Position numbers and translations under genes: made by a program
Notes under the pieces: model-generated
Database searches by the model: none
Told to the model about the DNA's origin: nothing
What the model saw: only the letters and a program-made list of their open reading frames with translations
Source of the DNA: Artocarpus heterophyllus
Taxonomy: Eukaryota; Streptophyta; Magnoliopsida; Rosales; Moraceae
Length of the DNA stretch: 64,000 nucleotides
NCBI GenBank assembly: GCA_025403435.1
Contig: CM046350.1
Span: 22,631,661 to 22,695,660 of the forward strand
Direction of reading: 5' to 3'
Shown here: piece after piece, positions 56,428 to 64,000 of the stretch
Position numbering within the stretch: the first letter of the stretch is position 1
Layout: the number at the start of each line of letters is the position of its first letter

Positions 56428-58008
56428 ATGGCTCTGTCCACATTGATGCACAACCATATTTCGACTACAAACGACACTGTTCTGAGCCATAGACGTCGTT
56501 TTCCAATCCGCGCCTGCCAAGAAGCCGTCATCGATCACTGCCCACAAACCAAAAAACCGCCATTGACGAACAAAGCTTCTCGCTTGGCTGAGTCGCTCTC
56601 GAATCTGCTTCACCTCCACATTGAAACTCCTTCAAAATCAAATCTTCACGACTATTTCTCTAACTGGAACTCCAATCTTAACGTTGTCGTCTCTGAAGAG
56701 AGACATTCTACTCCGACAACGTCTCCGAAGGAAGCGATCGCCGAGAAATGGCGTGAAATCCACGGAGCCAACGGCTGGGAGAATCTTCTAGACCCGCTTC
56801 ACCCTTGGCTGCGGCGAGAGATCGTCAAGTACGGCGAATTCGCGCAAGCGACTTACGACGCTTTCGATTTTGATTCCTTTTCGGAGTATTGCGGGAGTTG
56901 TAGATATAACGCACACAAACTGTTCGACAAAATGGGTCTAAGAAAAAACGGCTATAATGTCAGCAAGTACATCTACGCCATGTCCCACATAGATTTTCCC
57001 ACATGGCTGGAGAGGTCCCATCTGGTGGATTCTTGGAGCAAACACTCCAACTGGATGGGCTACATCGCGGTAAGCGACGACGACGAGACACGGAGGATCG
57101 GTCGGAGAGATATCGTGGTTGCATGGCGAGGAACGGTGGTTCCGTCGGAGTGGTACGAGGACCTTCAGAGGAAGTTGGAGCCAATTGGGATTCAAGACGC
57201 CAAAGTTGAACATGGGTTCTTGAGCATTTACACGTCGAAGAGTGATTCGACGAGGTACAACAAGTCTAGTGCCTCAGAACAGGTCATGAGGGAAGTGAAG
57301 AGGCTTGTGGAGATGTACAGAGAGAAGGGTGAAGAAGTTAGCCTCACAATCACGGGCCATAGCCTCGGCGGTGCACTCGCTTTGCTCAATGCTTACGAGG
57401 CTGCGCATGCGATCCCCGGGCTTCCCATTAGCGTAATCTCCTTTGGTGCGCCGAGAGTTGGGAACATTGCCTTCAAAGACGAGCTTCACCAAATGGGCGT
57501 GAGGACGTTAAGGGTTGTTGTCAAGCAAGACATTGTCCCACGAATGCCAGGGCTAGTTTTGAACGAGAGCTTGCAGAAATTTGACGAGATCACGGGGACA
57601 TTGGAATGGATTTACACCCACGTCGGGGCTGAACTGAAGCTCGACATCCGGTCATCGCCTTATTTGAAGCGCAGCTTCAATTTGATTGGGTTTCATAGCT
57701 TGGAGACGTGCCTGCATCTTGTGGATGGATTTCTAAGCACAGCGACAACATTTAGGAACAATGCAAGGAGAGATGTTGCTTTGGTGAACAAGGCATGTGA
57801 TATGTTGGTGGAAGAGCTTAGAATACCCCAATGTTGGTACCAATTGGCAAATAAGGGATTGGTTCGTAATGCTTATGGGAGATGGGTTAAACCCAAGAGA
57901 GAGATTGAGGACATTCCTTCACCTATTAGAGAGGCACGAGCAGTCCATTCTCTTCCTGTTACTTTGCAATCAGATCACAATGTACTTCAAACTGTATTTA
58001 GCTCTTGA
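56428..58008 (+). CDS. Class I phospholipase A1 (DAD1-like lipase), probably plastid-targeted
   Basis: Single-exon gene for 526 residues in the lipase class 3 fold. These enzymes cleave the sn-1 acyl chain of phospholipids and/or galactolipids. DAD1 relatives feed linolenic acid into jasmonate synthesis in plastids. The nucleophile motif is GHSLG (310-314, Ser312). Asp368 (VVKQDIVPRMPG) and His423 (GFHSLETCLHLVDG) complete the triad at spacings of 56 and 55 residues, as in DAD1-type enzymes. Other family blocks are RREIVKYGEFAQATYDAF (about 129-146), SNWMGYIAVSDDDE, IVVAWRGTV and FGAPRVGN. The first ~90 residues are Ser/Thr/Arg-containing and poorly conserved, consistent with a transit peptide. 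The C-terminal tail after ~450 (LVNKACDMLVEELRIPQCWY) is typical of the longer Ibeta/Igamma-like forms; I do not choose a subclass. The first in-frame ATG was chosen. The frame is intact. Confidence 0.92.
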   Translation: MALSTLMHNHISTTNDTVLSHRRRFPIRACQEAVIDHCPQTKKPPLTNKASRLAESLSNLLHLHIETPSKSNLHDYFSNWNSNLNVVVSEERHSTPTTSPKEAIAEKWREIHGANGWENLLDPLHPWLRREIVKYGEFAQATYDAFDFDSFSEYCGSCRYNAHKLFDKMGLRKNGYNVSKYIYAMSHIDFPTWLERSHLVDSWSKHSNWMGYIAVSDDDETRRIGRRDIVVAWRGTVVPSEWYEDLQRKLEPIGIQDAKVEHGFLSIYTSKSDSTRYNKSSASEQVMREVKRLVEMYREKGEEVSLTITGHSLGGALALLNAYEAAHAIPGLPISVISFGAPRVGNIAFKDELHQMGVRTLRVVVKQDIVPRMPGLVLNESLQKFDEITGTLEWIYTHVGAELKLDIRSSPYLKRSFNLIGFHSLETCLHLVDGFLSTATTFRNNARRDVALVNKACDMLVEELRIPQCWYQLANKGLVRNAYGRWVKPKREIEDIPSPIREARAVHSLPVTLQSDHNVLQTVFSS

Positions 58009-59589
58009 AATATATGCAAATATAATTTGAGAAAAGTATTTAAATTGTTGTTTATAAATGGCCTTCCAATCCTATACTATCTACGCTTATGTGGTGGAAT
58101 AAGATACGCATTTATGTTTGAGGAGCCAGGAAGGGTATCGCATTTTACTTGTGACTGGCCTAACCGATTAAATCGCACAATTAAATGATAAAAAACTGCA
58201 ATGCGTTTCACGTCTTCAGCCTCAGGCGAAAAGTCCGTATTATATTACATGGATTCTAATTCCAAATAATTTGTTTAGCTTTGTTTTTTGCTTTCTTAAT
58301 TTTTCCTTTTCCTTCTAGCTACAAAATCGTTTTTTCTTGCTTGTTTGCTCTATATGTGGGGTTTTCTTATGTATATCACCAGCTCCATTTTCTTGAGCTA
58401 AGGAAAAATCACTGGATTAAAGCACATCATCATTGGGTACCATGTCACTATAAAATATGTATTTTTTTTAATTTATTATATTGCACTTAAGGTTCCACGC
58501 ATTGCAAAATATTTCTTTTTGCTTCAAAAATTGTAAACATAGGATGGAATACAAGATCTTCAAGACTTTGCAAACTTCTCAAGCTCCAAGGAATACGTTG
58601 TCAGTCTAAAGGCTTTCAAACGTGAGTATTATCTGGAGCTCAAAATCAAATATTATATCTTCAGCTTAATTGATCCTTTTGTCGGTGCTGACTGATACAT
58701 ATGTGGAACTTGTCATGTTTATAGATGTACATAATATACATAAACATCCTCAAATGACAGAAGTGGTTAAAATACGATTACTTTATTTGACAGTGATATT
58801 ATTAGAGAGATTGTAATATGTATCTTTTCAAATATTAGAGATCAAAGAGCAAACATGTATTTCTAATGTGTTTGGAGTCAACTCAGGACGCCGCTGTGCT
58901 CATATTGGAGACCTCGTCACTAGAAAGTGCAAAGTGCACAAAATGGATTAGAATACCAAGCGCCTAGGCATTGGGTAGCTCAAGTACCAGCACCATGAAG
59001 CTACCCCTTGGGCACCCTAGTGCCTAGTTGAATTTGAGCAAGTGCACCTAGCGCCATGGTGCCAGCTCACCCGAGTTGGTACATGATGAAATAGTGTATT
59101 CTTTCAGTTGTTTTGATATGATGTATTCATTAGCTATATGTTTTCATATAAAGCTGAACACTTATTAGCAACGGAGATATCTATTATAATAATTGTGTTG
59201 ATAGGTGAATGATACCTTTACAAATAAAATGATAAAAATTAAGAAGTACCTTTATGTAAAAGGTTGTATGCGTTAAACCGATTGTGTCCATTCATGAAAT
59301 GACAACTCTATCTTTATATAAACTCTTGAAAATCCACAAATTTCATATTTTGTTCTAAAACATAATATTGTTGCTAGATATTATGTTCAAATATTTGTTG
59401 TATCTTGAAAGTAATTTTTCATTAAACTCTATAACAAGCTTAAATAAGTGAGGGCAAATAAAACTTTTAAGTGTTCATTACACGCCTCAAATGCTCTCTA
59501 ATTTTAAAAAATTTATAATCTTCATTTTCTTTGTACACTCAAATTCTCCAATAGATATACCCATAAAGTTTTTGTTGAAAGAAAATTTT
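58009..59589. other. 3' flank of the lipase gene and spacer
   Basis: Presumed 3' UTR followed by AT-rich intergenic DNA. The block 58880-59080 is GC-balanced with repeated GCGCCTAGG / GTGCCTAG / CACCTAGCGCC wording, perhaps a decayed repeat. No gene seen. Confidence 0.35.
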
Positions 59590-59888
59590 GATTTTCCATG
59601 ACCAAAAAATTGTTTTTGGTCACCATATAGGGATTGGGGGGTCTTTCCCACCATGATTATGTGACCAAAATCACAATATGCATTATTTGGTCAGTGATAA
59701 ATTTGCAACCAAACGGCAATGTGGTCACAATATATTTTTGCGACCAAATTTTGATCACAAAAAATATAGTTTTGGCGACTAAATTAATTGTATATTTGGT
59801 CACAAATTGTTTTTAGGACCAAATTTTGATCACAGAATATACAACATTGGTGACTAAATTATCTCTAATTTGGCCATGAAATTTTTTT
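59590..59888. mobile_element. Possible MITE rich in TTTGGTCAC motifs
   Basis: Ends are imperfect inverted copies (TTTTCCATGACCAAAAAATT at left; AAATTTCATGGCCAAATTA reading in from right). Inside are many TTTGGTCAC / GCGACCAAA / GTGACTAAA copies in both senses, like the subterminal motifs of the CACTA MITE at 54.4 kb. Clear CACTA ends and a TSD are missing, so the class is uncertain. Confidence 0.4.
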
Positions 59889-60516
59889 TAAACAAATAAG
59901 TAGATAAAAATTGACCTATTAAATAAACAAAAAAAAAGAGGTTCAAATATATTTATAATATAATCCATTTTGGTGTATCTAATCACTAAATAAGGCTTAA
60001 ATCATAATATAAAAAAGATGAGGTAAATAGCTTGGTTGGTCACTAACTTTTTTAAAAAGATGCAATTCAATCCCTAATTTTTTTTTAATTTAACTGGGTC
60101 TAACCGTTTAAAAAAGAAGCAATTTAGCCCCTAAGTCGTTAATTATGACCGTTAAAAATGTTTTGATCACTTAGTGAGGATATTTTAATAAAATAACTAA
60201 TATGTTTTTAAAAAAATTAAAAATAAAACATTAAAAAAAAGAAAAAAAATAAATAAATATTATTAAAATCAGATTTTTTTTCACTAAAAAATAAAAGCAG
60301 ATCACATTATTTTCTAAAAAACATCAAATCTAATTTCCTAAACGTATTTCTTAAAAAAACTGCAAAACAAACAGAAACAAAAACCACCATTGAAGGTCGT
60401 CTTCTCCAAAACGAACGAAAAAAAAGACCAAACAAAATCGCCTGGGCTCTGGCGACGGAGCTTTGTCGTGTGACAGTCTTTGGCAACGGCAATGGAGCTC
60501 GGTCGATGGGGTTGGG
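59889..60516. other. Spacer left of the Gypsy LTR
   Basis: AT-rich DNA; 60030-60165 has repeat-like wording (ttggtcactaac, caatttagcccctaag) seen in many plant intergenic repeats. 60440-60516 is GC-richer (ggcgacggagctttgtcg). No gene is called. Confidence 0.35.
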
Positions 60517-62640
60517 TGTCACGCCCCGGAGTACGGGAGGTGACGTGGCGGAATATTTAGATTAATTAAAGGAAAGTTTATTTGAAATTAAGGGTTTAAA
60601 AATCCAATTAAGCAAGAAATAAAGAGATTTTTCCACCACATTTGATAAAGAATTTAAAATCATTAAACAAATAACAATAATTGAATAAAAACCGCGAATA
60701 TGGGTTCCACAACCCACAACTTGTGCACACACATGGATCTGACAATATCACAAATACAATTACAGTCCAAGTACAAATAAAGTTAAGTCTTACATGCCTT
60801 GATTAACAAATACAGAATGTAAACAAATTCTCCTAGTGCTCCTGGGTTCGGTCCGAAGAATCTTCTCCAAACCTAAATGGGAAACCACCTAGAGGGGGGA
60901 ATTTAAAACAAATAAAACGTGAGCGAAAGGCTCAGTAGGACTAAGTTTTATAAAATAATTTAATGTAAAGAAGCATAACATTATCAGGAGTTATACAGAA
61001 AAGGGAACTTGAATAAATAAATAAATAAATTGAGTAGAACCGTTCTGACACAGAACAGTCTACTCGTCAAATCAAAACACCAGTTTACTCTTACCTAGGC
61101 AAACCATGATATCACCACCGTAGTGGCCCAGCTGGGTTTCGGGACCTGCCCCCAAGGTCGATCACGACCCGATCTCTGATATGGCATCATGCCCATATGT
61201 TTATTATCATTATCATTCAAAACCCAATTACCGAGTATTGTCAATTACATTCATTATGAAATTCATTTCATGTCACGGTATATAAAAATATAACCGATAA
61301 AATCATTTTCAAACAACCGTTGAAAACATTTTGATAGAAATCCTTTTCAAAGCCAAATCATTTCAAAACCAGGCTACCAAAGAAATAGGATAGAAGTCCT
61401 ACCTCAGTACTCGTGCCGGTACCCCACACCGTAATCCCGGTCCGCTATACGTTAGCTCCACGGAACCACGAACAATCCTAGATACCAACTAAATCAATCA
61501 ATATCTAGTTCGAAACATCCTATGTTACTAAATCATTTCATGATGTCCTAGTGTGCCATTTGTATCATTAAAATCATCCTATAAGGTTGGGATTTAAATC
61601 AGGGTTCAAAACAATGAAATCGGGTAAAAATCACAAAATTTTCCATGCCTCGGTCGGCCTGCCGGACGCCCTGCTTCGGCCTGCCGAACTGTACAGTTCG
61701 GCCTGCCGGAAACAAGGTTCGGCCTGCCGAACATTTCTCCAGATTCGGCCTGCCGGTCGGAAGAACACCGGCCTGCCGATCATCACTCCGGCCTGCCGAA
61801 CCTGAACTTCGGCCTGCCGAACTGGGAAAATCCAGAAATCCCAGCCACGGGTTTCTCGATCCCCAAAATCCAAATCTTGTTTCTAACCTGTTTTTCTCAA
61901 ATCCCAGGCATGAAAAACAACTATAGTTGATAGAAAAACATTCTAAAACATGTTTGGAATCATTTAAACAACATTTGAACTCGAAATCCTCAAAAATCCG
62001 AAAATGAGAAAAAGAGGAGAAAAATGAAAATCTTGAATCCAATCCGTTTTTCTTCAATCTAGGTTTAGATTCTAGTTGTTCTAAGCTCATTTAACACAAA
62101 TCCATGGTTTTCTAAGCTTAAACAAACTTAGATTTCAAAAACACACAAATTCGAAAATTTTGAAAAAGTTTAGAAATTTCGAATCTAACCTCGAATCGAA
62201 GCTTCAATCCGCGTTCTTGGTTGCCGAATCACGTCCCCGAGCTTCCTCCTTGCTATCCCGAAGCTTGGATTCGAAATGGAGTTCAAAAATTTGAGAGAGA
62301 GATTGAGAGAGAGGGGCTACCGAGAGAGTCCAGAGAAGAGAGAGAGAGAGAAGAGAGAAATAAATAGAGAAAATCGGTGGGCAGTTTTACTGTGCGAAAA
62401 CCATGTGCCGCCCACGGTTTTGTAAAACGGAGTATTTTTAACATTTTACAAATTGTTGTGTTGTAAAACTCAAAACATCATTTTAAATCAATAAGAAATC
62501 TTTTGAACACATCAATTTAACAAAACAACCAAAAACTAAAAATCCAACCAAATAATCTAATTAAAGTTAAAACTTTAATTATGGCACACTAATTCATCAT
62601 TTACATTACATTAATATTAAATAAATTTCGGGACGTTACA
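60517..62640 (-). repeat. 3' LTR of the Gypsy element (2.1 kb)
   Basis: On the element strand it begins TGTAACGTCCCG and ends CTCCGGGGCGTGACA; the termini are inverted copies of each other (CCCG/CGGG). A CT-rich stretch (62290-62365, sense strand), the palindrome array (61655-61819), a GATCGGGTCGTG...CTTGGGGGCAGGTCC block (~61140-61175) and a TTTCGCTCACGTTTTATTTG motif (~60915-60935) follow in order. It is the reference for recognising the partial relatives at 6.95 and 21.7 kb. Confidence 0.88.
61655..61819 (-). repeat. Eight-unit palindrome array with invariant core
   Basis: On the forward strand CGGCCTGCCG occurs exactly eight times, at 61655, 61677, 61699, 61720, 61746, 61769, 61789 and 61810 (spacing 22, 22, 21, 26, 23, 20 and 21). 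Flanking bases extend several units to TTCGGC-CT-GCCGAA, a perfect 6-bp inverted repeat around two bases. Spacers differ from unit to unit. Best-preserved of the arrays in the window. Confidence 0.92.
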
Positions 62641-62653
62641 GCTCTCCACCCCT
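62641..62653 (-). other. Polypurine tract of the Gypsy element
   Basis: Forward gctctccacccct reads aggggtggagagc on the element strand, immediately before the LTR TGTAACG. Confidence 0.82.
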
Positions 62654-62688
62654 AAAAGAAATTTCGTCCTCGAAATTTAAAACTCATC

Positions 62689-64000
62689 TCAAAAGCAAAA
62701 CAAATGCGGATACAATTCCCGCATACTCGACTCTAATTCCCAAGTGGCTTCATCAACACCGTGATGCTGCCACACGACCTTTACCAACGGTATCTCACGA
62801 CGACGCAAGCTAATCACTTTCCGGTCGATGATCTGAATCGGCACTTCTTCGTACGTCGTATCCTCCTGAACCTGCACATCGCGAAACGATACTACCTTAT
62901 CCTGCCCAGGTGGACACTTCCTAAGCATAGACACATGAAACACATCGTGCACATGAGAAAGTTCGGGCGGAAGATCAAGCCGATAAGCGACCACACCAAC
63001 ACGCTGAGTGATCTCGAACGGCCCAATATACCTCGGCGCGAGCTTTCCACTCACTCCGAACCGCATAGTTCCCTTACGAGGTGACACCCTCAAGAGAACA
63101 AAATCTCCAACCGCGAACTCTAAAGGTCTACGTCTCCTATCCGCGTAGCTCTTCTGCCGACTCTGAGCTGCTCTCAACCGATCCCGAATCACCGCGACTT
63201 TCTCGTTGCTGTCACGAATCTCATCTGGCCCAAGAATAACTCTATCTTCCGGCTCGGCCCAACACACAGGTGACCGACACGGTCGCCCATACAATGCCTC
63301 AAATGGTGCCATACCGATACTCGCCTGATAACTGTTGTTGTACGAGAACTCCGCCAAATGCAAACATTGCTTCCAATTCCCGCCGAAGTCCAACGCACAA
63401 GCACGCAACATATCCTCGAGAACCTGAATAACCCGCTCAGACTGCCCATCAGTCTGAGGATGAAACGCCATACTGAAGTTCAAATCCGTACCCAAAGCCT
63501 CCTGAAAACTCCTCCAGTACTTAGCATTAAACCTGGTGTCTCGATCAGAGGTAATGGACAAAGGAACTCCATGCAACCTCACAATGTTCTGCATATACAA
63601 CTCCCCGAGAATCTTCCTAGAACACGTCGACCTAAACGGAATGAAATGCGCCGATTTCGTCAACCTGTCGACTACAACCCAAACTGCATCATGCCGCTGC
63701 TCCGTCCTCGGCAAACCTGTGAGGAAATCCATCGTCACATGCTCCCATTTCCACCCTGGAATAGGAAGCGGCTGAAGTTGACCTGCAGGCTTCTGATGCT
63801 CAGCTTTCACCTGGAGACACGTCGAACACTTGGCCACGTACTCGCGAACATCTTTCTTCATGCCTCTCCACCAATAGTGCCTCTTCAAATCACGATACAT
63901 CTTGGTGCTCCCCGGATGAATAGCAAACTGAGACCTATGAGCTTCATCTAGAACGGATTTTGTCACCTCGGCGATAACTGGAACTGCAAGACGCTCCCGG
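62689..64000 (-). CDS. Gypsy pol polyprotein, integrase and chromodomain (partial)
   Basis: The frame is open from the window edge (first full codon ends at 63999, reading RERLAVPVIAEV) to a stop at 62689, so no start lies in the window. Numbering from the Val codon at 63966: the zinc-binding domain has His17, His30, Cys47 and Cys50. The catalytic core has Asp80 (TMDFLTGLP), Asp141 (TSDRDTRF) and Glu177 (DGQSERV), with 35 residues between the last two (D,D-35-E). Then follow NNSYQASIGMAPFEALYG, the GPFEI/VAYRLDLP integrase C-terminal motif and HDVFHVSMLRK. A chromodomain-like segment covers about residues 367-425 (EEVPIQIIDRKV ... VKVVWQHHGVDEATWELES). Integrase joins element cDNA to host DNA; chromodomains in this group bind methylated histone H3 and bias insertion to heterochromatin. 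All visible catalytic residues are present. Confidence 0.93.
   Translation of the reverse strand, partial: RERLAVPVIAEVTKSVLDEAHRSQFAIHPGSTKMYRDLKRHYWWRGMKKDVREYVAKCSTCLQVKAEHQKPAGQLQPLPIPGWKWEHVTMDFLTGLPRTEQRHDAVWVVVDRLTKSAHFIPFRSTCSRKILGELYMQNIVRLHGVPLSITSDRDTRFNAKYWRSFQEALGTDLNFSMAFHPQTDGQSERVIQVLEDMLRACALDFGGNWKQCLHLAEFSYNNSYQASIGMAPFEALYGRPCRSPVCWAEPEDRVILGPDEIRDSNEKVAVIRDRLRAAQSRQKSYADRRRRPLEFAVGDFVLLRVSPRKGTMRFGVSGKLAPRYIGPFEITQRVGVVAYRLDLPPELSHVHDVFHVSMLRKCPPGQDKVVSFRDVQVQEDTTYEEVPIQIIDRKVISLRRREIPLVKVVWQHHGVDEATWELESSMRELYPHLFCF

Larger units (their letters stand above)
60517..64000 (-). mobile_element. Chromodomain Gypsy retrotransposon, 3' part (minus strand, runs off window)
   Basis: In element direction the pol C-terminus (64000-62689) is followed by a PPT and a complete 2.1-kb LTR (62640-60517). 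Five bases left of the LTR are ttggg; the matching target duplication would be outside the window. The integrase carries a C-terminal chromodomain-like region, placing it among the plant chromoviruses with long LTRs (Tekay/Del-like by my reading). No stop interrupts the visible pol frame, so this is the youngest-looking element in the window. Confidence 0.9.

Noticed and set aside
56938..57213. Minus-strand and +2 frames inside the lipase gene
   Set aside because: Shadows of the real 526-codon frame, which carries the catalytic motifs.
61655..61819. CRISPR-like reading of the repeat-spacer array
   Set aside because: The repeats are only 10-14 bp with 10-16 bp spacers, in a plant LTR with no cas genes; it is a palindrome array, not CRISPR.

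Overview
This window is nuclear DNA from a flowering plant, probably a eudicot. The evidence is two plant genes (a spliced NDC1-type nucleoporin gene with GT-AG introns and a plastid-type class I phospholipase A1), an AT-rich background, and a dense load of plant Copia, Gypsy, hAT, CACTA and LINE elements. No rRNA gene, tRNA gene, CRISPR array or bacterial-style operon was seen. All coordinates and alignments were made by eye.

Layout. 1-2.45 kb: AT-rich, with a small GC-richer patch carrying two G-boxes. 2.46-3.28 kb: a non-autonomous hAT element with a perfect 8-bp target duplication. 4.17-5.52 kb: a 27/54-bp minisatellite. 5.7-6.8 kb: two exon-like islands on the minus strand. 6.95-8.80 kb: a solo LTR. 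9.27-20.21 kb: a decayed but structurally complete Copia element. A non-autonomous hAT is inserted in its integrase-RT coding region, a 3.0-kb LTR-like element is inserted in that hAT, and part of the hAT plus LTR is tandemly duplicated. 21.7-23.9 kb: a second LTR of the 6.95-kb type. 24.0-31.4 kb: a second, reverse-oriented Copia with a 2-kb 5' LTR, a truncated 3' LTR and an internal deletion. 32.3-41.7 kb: the NDC1 gene, whose 6.4-kb second intron holds a 5'-truncated LINE that is itself split by a deleted Gypsy element. 44.9-51.7 kb: LTR-derived tandem duplications. One copy holds a 3.06-kb inserted element and an AT-rich block, and the sister copy preserves the empty site. 54.4 kb: a CACTA MITE inside a dispersed repeat that also occurs, empty and inverted, at 42.4 kb. 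56.4-58.0 kb: an intronless lipase gene. 60.5-64.0 kb: the 3' part of a chromodomain Gypsy element on the minus strand, with an open integrase frame that runs off the window.

The most unusual signal is a short near-palindrome (core CGGCAGGCCG, full form TTCGGC-AG-GCCGAA). It is repeated in arrays at about 20-26 bp spacing inside several LTR-type elements, including both Gypsy-type LTRs and a Copia element. In the best-preserved array all eight 10-bp cores are identical while the spacers differ. A different palindrome array (AAACGACATGTCGTTT-like) lies in the leader of the first Copia. The two cellular genes are functionally unrelated (nuclear pore membrane; plastid lipid or oxylipin metabolism) and nothing suggests they act together.
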